Shown here one piece after another: positions 7,847 through 18,113 of a stretch of DNA of 64,000 nucleotides. Location of the stretch: assembly GCA_030684555.1 (NCBI GenBank), contig JAUXVN010000040.1:177021-241020 (forward strand), written 5' to 3'. Position 1 is the first letter of the stretch; every line of letters starts with the position of its first letter. Source of the stretch: Ignavibacteria bacterium (GTDB taxonomy: Bacteria > Bacteroidota > Ignavibacteria > Ignavibacteriales > Ignavibacteriaceae). Position numbers and translations under genes: made by a program. The notes under the pieces are model-generated. The model was not told the origin of the DNA, searched no databases, and saw only the letters and a list, made by a program, of their open reading frames with translations.

Positions 7847-10800
7847 CTAATCATTTTTCATAACGCAATTTTTTTTATCGATGCTATAGAGGCAATTTTT
7901 ACAGTGAGAATAGTTCGGGTTAAATTTTTTGGTTCTGATTTTATCAACAATAATTAATAATTGATTTCGAAAAATTTTGATCTCATCAATATTCAAAACT
8001 TTATTGAAGGAAAATTCCGGATGTTTTGTAAAAACCAGATGCAATTCAAAATCTTTAATTAAGTTGAACTTAATCGAAATAAGAAAAGCATAAAAAGTAA
8101 GTTGCGGAATATAGGTTTTCACTTTCTCATCAATTTCTTTTGGGAGAAAATCATCAGTTTTGAAATCGATAATAATTATTTTTTCATCTGTTATTATTAA
8201 TCTATCGATAATCCCATAAAGGAAAAAATCGTTCACTTTTGCATAAAGTTCATACTCATTAAAGTAGTTATTGTATGAAGATAAATGTTTATAAATATTT
8301 GAACTATAAAACTTAGTAAGATCAGCAAGAATAATATCCGAGTATGACTCTGATTCAGAAACATCAACTTTCTCATCTTCCAAAAATTTACTAATAAAAA
8401 TTGACAATTCATTTTCTGCAATGTTTTGCTCCATAATCCGGTGAATTATCCGTCCCTTCAAATCAGCAGCAATATCAGTATGTCTATCATCCCGGAACTC
8501 TTCATCGCTTACAAATTCAATTATTTCAGACTGCGAGTGGTTTCTTTTATGGCTCTTTCTTTCAATTATTTTTCTTTGTAAGGATGCAAACCCATATTCA
8601 TAAGTAAGTAAATACTTTACAGGACATTGTGAAAAGATTGAAATCTTGGTCGCTGAAATAACTTCTTCACTGATTATACTTGGAATATTATCAATATTGA
8701 ATATTAATTTTTCGGGGACAGAATCAAATGTTGTAGAATGAATACTCTCATCATCGATAAAATTAATAATTGGAATTGTTTGTGATATGGTTTCGATTTT
8801 ATTTTCAAAAACACCGTTAACTTGTTTTAGAAAAGTAAGATTTGTGTCTAATGGAATCTCACTTCTATCATTTAGATCAGGGAATACATCTTTCAGAAAT
8901 GAGAAGAAAGATTCACTGTTAGTTTTTTTATTCAAATCTGCCGAAAGAAATAAATAATTCTTTGCTCTCGTAATTGCCACATAAAATAACCGCTTCGCTT
9001 CTGCTAAATTTTTTCTTTTGTTAATAATGTTGAAGACGTTAACTATTGGAGCACTGATATAATCATCAAATAAATTTTGAGGGTTGGGAGTTTTACCCAA
9101 AATTCCGAGTGATTTATCAACATAGATTTTTTTCGCCTTAATTGTTGATGTCTCGGAATAATCTTGTAATGCAAATATAAAGACAGCTTTATACTCTAAT
9201 CCTTTTGACTGATGAATAGTCATTATTTTGACAGAATTTTTATCATCAATTAATGCTGCTTGTCCTTCATCTGAATAATGATTAATAGCTTGTTTTAAAT
9301 AAGCTGTATAATCATATAAGTTTCTAAAACCTTGTTTAAAGAAGGAATCAGTTATATGAATTAATTTCTCGAAATTTATAAGGTCTTGTTCGCCATCTTC
9401 ATTTGACGACAAAACAGAGACATAACCGGTTTCCGAAATAATTTTTCTGAGTAGATAAATAATATCAGTATTGTTTGCAAGTCGATTATTCTCCTCAAGC
9501 AGTTCCACGATTTGTTTATATCTATTATTACCCTGTACAGAGTTAACAAATTTGTCCCAAAAGCTTTCTCCGTAACTCAAAGAAATTTTAAATATTTCAG
9601 TATCGGTGAGGAAGAAAAAAGGAGAACGAAGAATTGCAACCAGCGCAGTATCATCACGGGAGTTTAACAAAAATGAAAAATAATAATAAATGTCGTACAC
9701 AATCTGACGCTGATAAAAACCGGTTCCTCCAACAATTGAAAATGGAATCTTATATTTTTTAAAAGTAGTTTCAAGTTCTTTGAATGATTTTCGCTTACGA
9801 CAGAGTATTGCAATATCATTCAGATTTAATTGTTCTTTTGAGTCATTGCTCTTTATTAATTTCAAGATTCTTCGGGCAACCAATTCACTCTCGCTCAAGG
9901 AAGTAGTTTCATCTTCCTCAATCATCTCATCATTTATTGAAAATAAAAATTCAACCGATCCATATAAATCTTCACTCTTTGCACAAGTGATTTCATTTGG
10001 TGAAACTTCATTGAAGATGGGATTTGGGTTTGCAAAAAGTTGTGCAAATAAATAATTAGTGAACGAACAAATAACCGGTGACATTCTGAAACTATCCGGT
10101 AAAGAGAGAATTTTTCCATGCTCATTAACAGTGCGGATGTCATTATTTGTTTTTCTAAAGACTTCTAATTCAGCATCACGAAATCGATAAATACTTTGCT
10201 TTTCATCCCCAACAACAAAAAGATTACCTGTACGAAGTTCATTGAGAATAGGAAGGAAGATATTATACTGCAACTCATTTGTATCTTGATATTCATCAAT
10301 CATAATAAATTTGAATTTTGAAGATAAGCTCTTTTTAACCTCTTCATGCGAAATAATTTCCATTGTTTTGATTAGAATATCTTCAAAATCAAGATAGGCG
10401 TAGTTGTCTTTTCTATTTTCATAAGCCTTCAATGAGGCATTAAACAATTCAATGAAAATAAAACCTAATTCAGCAAGTGACTTTTCAGAAGTGAATGAAT
10501 TGTCATCCGGTTTTAATTGATTTGCGAGTTGAAAGAATTTCTCAACTTCTGAAATCTCGGTTGTATAATTATCACGGTTTTTTCTTAGATATTTTATTTT
10601 TTTTAGTTTAAGTTCATTTGTAAATGCTTCGGAATATAAATTAGTTTTGGAAAGGAAATTCTTAATTGATAAAGCTGATAAATCATCTTCAATTAATAAA
10701 CCGATTCTTTCAGCAATCTCAGAACCCTCAACTTTTGCAGCATCATTAACTGTTTTAAAGTTTTGCAAAAACTCCAGATAAGTTGGGGAAAGAATTTCAT

Positions 10801-11431
10801 TTACAAACAATTCATAGTATTTCTGAAAGTGCAATACAACGTCATCTATAGTTTTTGAATACAAGTTGTCGACAAGTTTTATTACATTTTTGCGGTTTTT
10901 GATTAGAGAGATAATTTCCTTTCTAACGTTTGATGCTGAATCAAATATTCTAATCAATTTTTTTATCGACGAATCACTCGCTGAAGTGGAAATTTTCTTT
11001 CTTATTATTTCGTCTACTGATAATTCAAGAAGTTCATTCGCCAGTACTTCATCAATAGGGGAAAAATTTGCATCGATACCGGCTTCTACAGGAAACTCTC
11101 TAAGAATATGAATACAAAACGAGTGAATCGTCGATATATTTGCTGAAATTAATTGTCGCCTAATATCTTCGAGTTTTGTTCTTTCAAACTGGGAAGTTGT
11201 GGAACTAATTCTTTCATCAATCAACTCGGCAATTTTTTTATAAAGTTCGCTCGCCGCCTTTTCGGTATAAGTTATAGCAGCGATTTCCCGCAATGGTATA
11301 TTTAAATCTAAAGCGATTTGAAGGTATCTTTCTTTGAGAACAAAAGTTTTTCCTGAGCCTGCATTTGCTGTGAGAGAGATGTGTGATTCTGTGTTGAGTG
11401 CCTCTAATTGGTGTGGTGTGAACTGTGCCAT
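7847..11431 (-). CDS. AddA/RecB-like UvrD helicase with C-terminal nuclease
   Basis: 1194 residues, likely acting in double-strand break processing. Superfamily-1 helicase motifs appear in order: Walker A ANAGSGKT (residues 22-29), motif Ia ITYTEKAA, Walker B IDEYQDTNE, motif III VVGDEKQSIYRFR, motif V IMTIHQSKGLEY and motif VI RLFYVAITRAKN. The C-terminal PD-(D/E)XK nuclease shows GIIDRL and IIDFKTD. One cysteine before it (FSQCPVKYLL) and three near the end (Cys1177, Cys1180, Cys1189) could bind an iron-sulfur cluster, as in AddB- and Cas4-type nucleases. No AddB partner is next to it. Its ATG overlaps the TAA of the kinase gene by one base (TAATG), implying translational coupling. Confidence 0.85.
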   Translation of the reverse strand: MAQFTPHQLEALNTESHISLTANAGSGKTFVLKERYLQIALDLNIPLREIAAITYTEKAASELYKKIAELIDERISSTTSQFERTKLEDIRRQLISANISTIHSFCIHILREFPVEAGIDANFSPIDEVLANELLELSVDEIIRKKISTSASDSSIKKLIRIFDSASNVRKEIISLIKNRKNVIKLVDNLYSKTIDDVVLHFQKYYELFVNEILSPTYLEFLQNFKTVNDAAKVEGSEIAERIGLLIEDDLSALSIKNFLSKTNLYSEAFTNELKLKKIKYLRKNRDNYTTEISEVEKFFQLANQLKPDDNSFTSEKSLAELGFIFIELFNASLKAYENRKDNYAYLDFEDILIKTMEIISHEEVKKSLSSKFKFIMIDEYQDTNELQYNIFLPILNELRTGNLFVVGDEKQSIYRFRDAELEVFRKTNNDIRTVNEHGKILSLPDSFRMSPVICSFTNYLFAQLFANPNPIFNEVSPNEITCAKSEDLYGSVEFLFSINDEMIEEDETTSLSESELVARRILKLIKSNDSKEQLNLNDIAILCRKRKSFKELETTFKKYKIPFSIVGGTGFYQRQIVYDIYYYFSFLLNSRDDTALVAILRSPFFFLTDTEIFKISLSYGESFWDKFVNSVQGNNRYKQIVELLEENNRLANNTDIIYLLRKIISETGYVSVLSSNEDGEQDLINFEKLIHITDSFFKQGFRNLYDYTAYLKQAINHYSDEGQAALIDDKNSVKIMTIHQSKGLEYKAVFIFALQDYSETSTIKAKKIYVDKSLGILGKTPNPQNLFDDYISAPIVNVFNIINKRKNLAEAKRLFYVAITRAKNYLFLSADLNKKTNSESFFSFLKDVFPDLNDRSEIPLDTNLTFLKQVNGVFENKIETISQTIPIINFIDDESIHSTTFDSVPEKLIFNIDNIPSIISEEVISATKISIFSQCPVKYLLTYEYGFASLQRKIIERKSHKRNHSQSEIIEFVSDEEFRDDRHTDIAADLKGRIIHRIMEQNIAENELSIFISKFLEDEKVDVSESESYSDIILADLTKFYSSNIYKHLSSYNNYFNEYELYAKVNDFFLYGIIDRLIITDEKIIIIDFKTDDFLPKEIDEKVKTYIPQLTFYAFLISIKFNLIKDFELHLVFTKHPEFSFNKVLNIDEIKIFRNQLLIIVDKIRTKKFNPNYSHCKNCLYSIDKKNCVMKND

Positions 11432-14400
11432 TAAATATTCCCCACAGGTAACTTAATAGAAAAAGTGGTTGACCCGGGATTTGAATTCTTTAACACAATC
11501 TCGCCGCCAATACCATCAATAAAGCGTTTAGCAAGTTTTAGTCCGATTCCCATCCCCTGTTTTTTTGTTGAAAAATCTATTTTGAAAATCTTACTGATGT
11601 TTTCAGGGGGAATTCCAACACCATCATCATTTATATCAATTAGAATAAAACTATCTACTTTATGTAGTTCGATTATAATATTACTTGCATCAGCCTGTAT
11701 TGAATTTCTTATGAAATTAATAATCATTCTTTGGAACTGCGACACATCAGAATGTATAATAATCTCATGATCATTAGTGATCAACTTAATGTTTATAGTA
11801 GTATCATTAAAAAGTAGAATTGATTCTGACAATTGAGTGACAACATCGAATTTTTCAAAATGAAAATTTGGCATTCGAGCAAAGTTCGAAAATTCGGATG
11901 CGATTTGATTTAGTATGTCAATCTGATTTAACATTGTTTTTGTTACTTTATCAAAAATTGAATCAAAAGGTTTTGATTTATCATGATATGACGCAATTAG
12001 TTGTTGCAGCATTAATTTCATTGGTGTTAAGGGATTTTTAATCTCATGAGCAACTTGTTTCGCCATATCTTTCCATGCGTTCTCACGTTCAAGTTGAGTC
12101 AGTTCTTTTTGATTTTTAACCAACTCAGAAGTCATTTTGTTGAAACCGGTAATCAGTTCTTTAATTTCACCTTTCTCGTTGTTCTCAAGTTCTACAGAGA
12201 AATCTCCGTGTGCAACCGCTTTTGTTGCTGTTGTTAATTTTCGTATGGGTGATGAAATACGGTTTGCGATTATTGTACTTATCAATATAATCAACACAAT
12301 TGCAAATGAGTAAACCCCGAATAAAAATACATCTACTTCAACCGGGGAGAGTGTTGTGTTTATAGAATTAAATGCGTCATTAATTTCGACCACATAAACA
12401 GAACCATTTAAATCAATTTTCTTATAAAGTGAATAATGATTAATCCCATGAATTAATTCAGTTGTAAAAGATTCCGGATATCCGTTTTGCAAAATGTTCT
12501 GATAAACGATAAAAGGAAGTTGATTTGATATCAATCCGATCGATATAAGTTGAACTTCAGTGGAAAAAATTGTTGAACTCCCCTTAAATATTCTAAAGGA
12601 AATACCCAATTCATTGGATGCTTTTTCAAATGCTGCAAAATCTGTCCGGGTAGGATTATTTTTTTTCTGGTGTGTAAGATGAGTTATAAGTAACTCAGTT
12701 TTTTCTACAAGGGCATCATTAATTATTAATTCACTTTTGTTTGTTACATTATATCTATTATATACCGCCAAAGCTATAATTGGAAGGATTGAAACCACTA
12801 ATAACGAAGTCAATATTTGAGAACGAAATGTAAATGATAGAGTATCAAGTTTTCGAAATTCTATTATAGAGTGGACAATATAAAAGAAGATTATCAAAAG
12901 CGAATGAATAATTAAAAGTTTGAAGAAATTGAAAAGTCCCCAGGTAAGTTCTTTTTCTTTTTGAGCAACAACAGTAATACGGTTTGAATCATTTATTTTG
13001 TGATTAAGTACAAATGCAAAATAATCTTCATTCCTTAATTTGAAGTTCAACCAATTTTCACCTGTGTCATAATTAGATTTCAAAATCATATTTGAAATAT
13101 TTTCCGTAGGTTCAAAATTCTTTGTATAATAGATTAATGTCCCATTCTCAAATACCATTATTCGTTGATTGGACCTTTTGTCTGATGAATTATTTAGATA
13201 CTTAATTTTCTCGTCAGAAAAAGAATAATTATGATCATTTAAGTTCATAATAACCGCTACATATCCGAGGATTACCCCTCTGTCAAGAATCGGTATTATA
13301 CCCGCAAGTTTTTTATTATCAGTAGGATGATTCTTTTCAATTTCAAAAATTTTAATTCCTGTCGGAAGAAAAGCTTTTAAAATTTCCGGTAAATCAAAAT
13401 TGGACTGTTTTCCGTATTCAAACCGACCAAGGATTTTCCTCTGCTTATTCAGTATTATGATAGATGAATTAATATTTTCAGAATAAAAAGCACTCTTGTT
13501 CCATATTATAAATGCTGCTGAGTTGTAATTGGGATTTGGACGTGTAAAAGTGGAAATCAATTCTTCATTTTGTGATGCGGAAAATAAGGATTCTTGAATT
13601 AGAAATGTAAGATAACTTTTATTAGTTCTATTAATTGATAAAGCTGAGGTTTTTAATCCTCGTTTTTCCAATTCCCCATTAAAGTGATTTATGTAAACTA
13701 TTGAGATAATTGATGCAGTTATAGTTGAATATATTAGTATTGTCCTAAAATTGGAATTATGGAAAACAGCAGGATAAACTAAAATAAACAACAAAATAAT
13801 AGTTATTAAATAGAGCATACCGTCGAGTAAGGGTTCTTTTTGAGCTTCAATAAAAATTAATGAAAGTATAAATATTACTGCAAATAAAGAGTAGAATAGC
13901 CGGGACTTACTAATTTTGATAAAATTTTCTGCATAATAAAAAAGTAACAGCTTAATAGAGTGTAATGAAAGAATAAAAAATGTTGATAAAAGTAAAAGTG
14001 TCCCGATCATTAGGACATGAATACCTGTGGGGATAATTTCAAAACTCTCAAAGTAGTTTAATGTAGAATCAAAAACCACGCTCTTGGTTGCTGCAGCGAG
14101 TGCCCGTATCAATAAGAAATAAAGCAGAAGTAAAACAGGTATTGAGTGCAGCGCTATTCTTTGTAATAATGTTCGGTCTGACGAAGGTTTCCTATTTATA
14201 AAAAAAGAATATGTCCGATAACAAATGATGCTTGCAATAGAGAGAAACGTTATAGAAGTCAATAGCAGCTCAATAGGGGACTTAACAATTCCCCATCCAA
14301 ATGCTGATGAAAAGTATGCCGGGTTTACAATATCACCTGATAAAAATTTTGTTGGAATACCTAATGCAAAAATGATTATTCTAAAAGCAATAATACTGGT

Positions 14401-15255
14401 CACAATCATGAGGGTCTTTATGAATTTATTTCTTCCGGTTAAATTCAATGAGAAGAAACGAACAAAAAGAAAGAATGCTATGATAATTAAGACTGATTGA
14501 ACAAAATGAACTTTTTCTCTGATTGAGGTAAGTTCACTTTTTAAAATGGGTTTGGAAAATGTAATTAATCCAATTTTTCTTCCATTATTATTTAATAACT
14601 CAACGGAATATTTTCTACCGTCTTTTGTTTTCGCGGTATACGGGATGTATGAAATATCGATTTCAGTGCTGTAGCTATTTTCCAATTCATTTTTAAAGCT
14701 GATAGAATTGTTGTCCAAAATAAAATAGTTTTCTAATGGAAAACCTGCTAAAAGATAGATTGAATTTGAATCCCCAATTTCAACTTTTTCCCAATAGAGA
14801 ATTAATTGGCTTAGAGAACTTCTATAAAAAAAGGTTTCATTTTGATCGGCAATTTTTTTTAGGTTGATTGTTTCAGAAAAAAGAGGTGAGTTGTTCCATG
14901 CAATTAAATTATAGTTCGAATCAAGAAATCCTATTGAGAAATCGCTTCTGTTATAATCTAAACAAATTTGTTGTAATAAATTTTGTGTTGATGATTCACT
15001 ATTTTTCTCAAATGTTTGTTTAATTTTTTCGACATTTTTTAATAAAAACTCTTCTTTCGATTTGAAGTCTTTAGTTATTGATTTTGCTAACGATTGAGTT
15101 TTTTGAGGAAGAATATTTTCCCAATCAGCTTTTTTATTTTGAATTAAAATAGGTGTAAGAAAACCGGTTAGAAGTAGAATGATTATAATCAAAGTGAAGA
15201 GTAGATAACTCTTTTTTCTATGAACGAATTCTTTTGATAAATATTTAGATATCAC
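11431..15255 (-). CDS. Large NtrY-like multi-TM sensor histidine kinase
   Basis: About 1274 residues. I prefer the GTG at 15255, because it overlaps the upstream DUF4783 stop as GTGA; a TTG start at 15282 (1283 residues) would overlap by 31 bases. Residue numbers below use the longer form. A first helix (about 27-48) and an extracytoplasmic region are followed by a block of about eight helices, a second extracytoplasmic region, two helices, a third short sensor region and a last helix leading into HAMP (about 1000-1050). The HisKA box is AHEIKNPLTP, the NtrY-type sequence. HATPase boxes NDDGVGIP and GMGIGLKLAK close the protein. No response regulator is adjacent. Confidence 0.88.
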   Translation of the reverse strand: MISKYLSKEFVHRKKSYLLFTLIIIILLLTGFLTPILIQNKKADWENILPQKTQSLAKSITKDFKSKEEFLLKNVEKIKQTFEKNSESSTQNLLQQICLDYNRSDFSIGFLDSNYNLIAWNNSPLFSETINLKKIADQNETFFYRSSLSQLILYWEKVEIGDSNSIYLLAGFPLENYFILDNNSISFKNELENSYSTEIDISYIPYTAKTKDGRKYSVELLNNNGRKIGLITFSKPILKSELTSIREKVHFVQSVLIIIAFFLFVRFFSLNLTGRNKFIKTLMIVTSIIAFRIIIFALGIPTKFLSGDIVNPAYFSSAFGWGIVKSPIELLLTSITFLSIASIICYRTYSFFINRKPSSDRTLLQRIALHSIPVLLLLYFLLIRALAAATKSVVFDSTLNYFESFEIIPTGIHVLMIGTLLLLSTFFILSLHSIKLLLFYYAENFIKISKSRLFYSLFAVIFILSLIFIEAQKEPLLDGMLYLITIILLFILVYPAVFHNSNFRTILIYSTITASIISIVYINHFNGELEKRGLKTSALSINRTNKSYLTFLIQESLFSASQNEELISTFTRPNPNYNSAAFIIWNKSAFYSENINSSIIILNKQRKILGRFEYGKQSNFDLPEILKAFLPTGIKIFEIEKNHPTDNKKLAGIIPILDRGVILGYVAVIMNLNDHNYSFSDEKIKYLNNSSDKRSNQRIMVFENGTLIYYTKNFEPTENISNMILKSNYDTGENWLNFKLRNEDYFAFVLNHKINDSNRITVVAQKEKELTWGLFNFFKLLIIHSLLIIFFYIVHSIIEFRKLDTLSFTFRSQILTSLLVVSILPIIALAVYNRYNVTNKSELIINDALVEKTELLITHLTHQKKNNPTRTDFAAFEKASNELGISFRIFKGSSTIFSTEVQLISIGLISNQLPFIVYQNILQNGYPESFTTELIHGINHYSLYKKIDLNGSVYVVEINDAFNSINTTLSPVEVDVFLFGVYSFAIVLIILISTIIANRISSPIRKLTTATKAVAHGDFSVELENNEKGEIKELITGFNKMTSELVKNQKELTQLERENAWKDMAKQVAHEIKNPLTPMKLMLQQLIASYHDKSKPFDSIFDKVTKTMLNQIDILNQIASEFSNFARMPNFHFEKFDVVTQLSESILLFNDTTINIKLITNDHEIIIHSDVSQFQRMIINFIRNSIQADASNIIIELHKVDSFILIDINDDGVGIPPENISKIFKIDFSTKKQGMGIGLKLAKRFIDGIGGEIVLKNSNPGSTTFSIKLPVGNI

Positions 15256-15695
15256 TTTATAGTAATTTGAGAAATTTTCCAATTTTTCCCGCTGGCATCA
15301 AGTGAAATAAATACTTGAGCAGTTTCGCGTCTGCTCTTTGATTCATAATTTAATATTCCGGTTGCATAAGGATTTGTTCCGGTAACATGGTTCGTATATT
15401 TAAAACTTATAGGTTTATTCAAATTGAAAAAATTTTGCAATACATAATAACTCTGATTAGAGCTGTAATAACCGACTATACCGGAATTCAAACTTAAAAA
15501 TGTTTCTGTTGCAAAATATTTGGAAAATGAAGCAACATTTCCTGAAGTTAAACCATTTTCAATATCACCAAAAACTTTTAAGATATCTTGTTGATTTAAG
15601 GTCGGCGCATTATTATCCGTGGTCCAGGCGAAGTTTTGACTTTGAACCGGAACCGAGATAAAAAACAATATAGATATTATAATTATGATCTTCAT
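15252..15695 (-). CDS. Secreted DUF4783 protein
   Basis: 147 residues with a signal peptide (about 1-19, ending VPVQSQ). The mature part contains the DUF4783 features I recall: DILKVFGDIENGLTSGNVASFSKYF near residue 40, then a repeated FxNxx barrel-like fold ending WKISQITIK. The fold resembles a small NTF2-like domain. It is common in Bacteroidota and has no known function. It is the first gene of an operon with the large kinase and the helicase-nuclease and may be the kinase's periplasmic partner, which is inference from the 4-base overlap only. Confidence 0.7.
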   Translation of the reverse strand: MKIIIIISILFFISVPVQSQNFAWTTDNNAPTLNQQDILKVFGDIENGLTSGNVASFSKYFATETFLSLNSGIVGYYSSNQSYYVLQNFFNLNKPISFKYTNHVTGTNPYATGILNYESKSRRETAQVFISLDASGKNWKISQITIK

Positions 15696-15758
15696 TTTAA
15701 GTTCATCATTTCCCGAAATTTAACCAATCTTATTAACTAATACCAGTTTGGATTTCAC

Positions 15759-15797
15759 AAAAAAAGAAAAGCATATTCTCTATTGAATATGCTTTTC
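15759..15797 (-). terminator. Rho-independent terminator of the FN3 lipoprotein gene
   Basis: A perfect 13-bp stem, GAAAAGCATATTC paired with GAATATGCTTTTC around a 6-base loop. On the minus strand it is followed by a run of seven T. It lies 20 bases after the stop codon at 15819. Confidence 0.9.
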
Positions 15798-15818
15798 AAT
15801 CGAATTATGATTTGGAAT

Positions 15819-16640
15819 TTACTTTGCTATTTCAATTCTGTTTGAATTTCTTTTTAAAGGTGCTCTTTCTTTTTGAATATGTTGCTTTAAGGCTCTTTCT
15901 CCGGCTATCATCTGGTAAGCCCAATCGAAAACAATTCTTTCATTTGTAATGGTTTTTATTCTGATTTTTGCATAATGATTATCCCATGTCCAGAAAGCAT
16001 ATGTGTGTCCTTCTACTGCGATTTCATCTTTTGTTGATGACCATCCACCCGATGGAGCATAGTTTATATCATAGATACTTGATGTTGGTCCCAAATCTAA
16101 AATATCAGAATCACTCCAGACGTTTAAATAAAACGTTCCATTATAATTTTCAAAGAAGAAATCTGTGTTTAAGTCATCATAAGGACGTACTTTGTATCCC
16201 GAAAAGTAGTAACCACTGTTATTAGGAAAACTTCTATAATCGAAAATTGCTTGGTTAAAACCCTCTGGACGAGGTGCAGCATAAACCATTTCATAACTAA
16301 GCTCGCTTTCATTTCCGTTATAATCGAATGCCGTAACTGCGTAATAATACTTATCACCGTTTCTTGCTCCATAGTCAACATAATATGTAGATTTTGTAGA
16401 CCCGATTAATTCATATTCACCATCATATTCGTAACTATAATAAATATTATAACCTGATAGATCACCTTCGCGGTTTCTTGCCCATGAAATGTCTGCTCTA
16501 TCGTCACCGTTTAGAACCTCTAATCCTCTTGGAGCTGCAGGTGCTTGATAGTCGCGGGAAGAAAAGTAATCTGAATCATCACATCCTAAAACAAAAAATG
16601 TGAGAGTTAATAAAAATGATATTAAAGATTTCTGTAACAT
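15819..16640 (-). CDS. Lipoprotein with an N-terminal fibronectin type III domain
   Basis: 273 residues. Lipobox LGC gives an acylated cysteine at residue 20 (FFVLGCDDSD). An FN3 domain spans about residues 34-122, with the usual APRGLEVL opening, SGYNIYYS and YYYAVTAFDYNGNES strands. The C-terminal 150 residues are rich in Tyr, Trp and Asp and form an unrecognised beta-rich domain. The charged tail is Arg/Lys-rich. The start is well supported by AGGAG a few bases upstream. It is a single-gene unit with its own terminator, presumably anchored at the outer membrane or cell surface. Ligand unknown. Confidence 0.75.
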   Translation of the reverse strand: MLQKSLISFLLTLTFFVLGCDDSDYFSSRDYQAPAAPRGLEVLNGDDRADISWARNREGDLSGYNIYYSYEYDGEYELIGSTKSTYYVDYGARNGDKYYYAVTAFDYNGNESELSYEMVYAAPRPEGFNQAIFDYRSFPNNSGYYFSGYKVRPYDDLNTDFFFENYNGTFYLNVWSDSDILDLGPTSSIYDINYAPSGGWSSTKDEIAVEGHTYAFWTWDNHYAKIRIKTITNERIVFDWAYQMIAGERALKQHIQKERAPLKRNSNRIEIAK

Positions 16641-16768
16641 GACTTTCTCCTTTCAGTCTTTGGTTTAAGAGATGCAAAGAGAATGCCAGAATAAATGTTT
16701 ATTTTTGGTCAAGAAAAATGAGATTTTAAGAATTGTTGTACTTAAAAATAGACATAACTAAAGAAGAG

Positions 16769-16799
16769 TAGACAAGAAGAGGACACACCTTCTTGTCTA
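16769..16799. repeat. 11-bp inverted repeat after pyrC
   Basis: TAGACAAGAAG pairs with CTTCTTGTCTA around a 9-base loop. Seen from pyrC (minus strand) the hairpin comes after a T run rather than before one, so it is not a standard intrinsic terminator. It may still protect or end the pyr transcript. Confidence 0.55.
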
Positions 16800-16811
16800 A
16801 AAAAAAACGAC

Positions 16812-18101
16812 TCAAATTGAATGAAATTTTTCGTTAAGGAAGAATAAACTGTTATTTATAACAGCAATTGCCTTTCCTTTTAACAAACGATTATGAAATG
16901 GGGAGTTTTTAGAAATACTTTTGAATTTCTTAATATCAACACTCCATACTTCGTCAGTGTCAATTATTGTAAAATTAGCTTTTTCGCCTATCTCAAATTT
17001 TGGAACTTTCAACTTTAAAATTTTTCTTGGATTAATTGAAAGTTTTTCAATCAATTGTTCAAAGGAGAGAATATGTTTATGATATAATTCAGTTAAAGCG
17101 AGCCCCAGTTGGGTTTCTAAACCTAAAATTCCATTTGGTGAATATTCAAATTCCATTTCCTTTTCTTCTAAAGAATGAGGGGCATGGTCACTTGCGATGC
17201 AGTCTATTGTACCGTCTTTCAATCCTTCAATAATAGCTTCAACATCCTTTGAAGTTCTTAGAGGTGGATTCATTTTAGTATTGGTGTTATAGGTTTGAAC
17301 AGCATCGTCGGTCATGTGAAAATGATGGGGTGTAACTTCAGCGGTAATATTTATACCTTTTGCTTTAGCTTGTCTGACAAGCTCAACTGCATTTTTTGTA
17401 CTGATATGTGCAATGTGAACTTTTCCACCGGTATATTCAGCCATCAATATATCACGGCTTACTATTAAATCTTCAGCAACAGAGGGTATGGGGGGTAATC
17501 CCAATAGAGTAGAATTTAATCCCTCGTTCATTGCTCCACCGGCTAAAGATTCATCTTCGCAGTGTTCAATTATTGGTGTATCAAACATTTTCGAGTACTC
17601 CAATGCTGTTTTAAGAATTCTTGCAGTTTTTATTGCCACACCGTCATCAGTAAAAGCAACTGCACCAGCTTCAACAAGTTCAGACATTGGTGAAAGAGTC
17701 TCACCTTTTCTCCCCATTGTAGCAGCCGCTACAGGATAAACATCAACCAAATGATCTTTTGCTTTTTGTTTTATAAACGAAACTATTTCTGCTGAGTCAA
17801 TAGCAGGTTCGGTATTTGGCATACAAGCAATTCCTGTAAACCCACCTTTTGCTGCTGCATTACAACCTGTTACAACTGTTTCTTCATCTTCTCGTCCAGG
17901 TTCACGAAGGTGTACATGCATATCAAATAAACCTGGTACGCAATACTTATCATTAAACTCGAAGACTTGACAATTTTTCAAATCTTCAGAGTTTAGACTG
18001 CCAATTTTACTAATTATTCCATCTGTGATGAGTAGGTTACTCTTTTTATTCAGTTTTTGATCCGGATTAAAAAGAATTACATTTTTTAATGCGATTTTCA
18101 T
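16812..18101 (-). CDS. pyrC: Dihydroorotase (class I)
   Basis: 429 residues. It performs the third step of de novo pyrimidine synthesis, the reversible closure of carbamoyl-aspartate to dihydroorotate, in the cytoplasm. The amidohydrolase metal motif DMHVHLREPGRE puts ligands at His62 and His64. Further ligands lie in IIEHCEDE and VHIAHIST, with the catalytic Asp in IASDHAPHS. The length fits the long, bacterial class I type. It follows pyrB by 12 bases, with a purine-rich AAGGA ribosome site between, and closes the pyrR-pyrB-pyrC operon. Confidence 0.95.
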   Translation of the reverse strand: MKIALKNVILFNPDQKLNKKSNLLITDGIISKIGSLNSEDLKNCQVFEFNDKYCVPGLFDMHVHLREPGREDEETVVTGCNAAAKGGFTGIACMPNTEPAIDSAEIVSFIKQKAKDHLVDVYPVAAATMGRKGETLSPMSELVEAGAVAFTDDGVAIKTARILKTALEYSKMFDTPIIEHCEDESLAGGAMNEGLNSTLLGLPPIPSVAEDLIVSRDILMAEYTGGKVHIAHISTKNAVELVRQAKAKGINITAEVTPHHFHMTDDAVQTYNTNTKMNPPLRTSKDVEAIIEGLKDGTIDCIASDHAPHSLEEKEMEFEYSPNGILGLETQLGLALTELYHKHILSFEQLIEKLSINPRKILKLKVPKFEIGEKANFTIIDTDEVWSVDIKKFKSISKNSPFHNRLLKGKAIAVINNSLFFLNEKFHSI

Positions 18102-18113
18102 TTTATTAAATCC

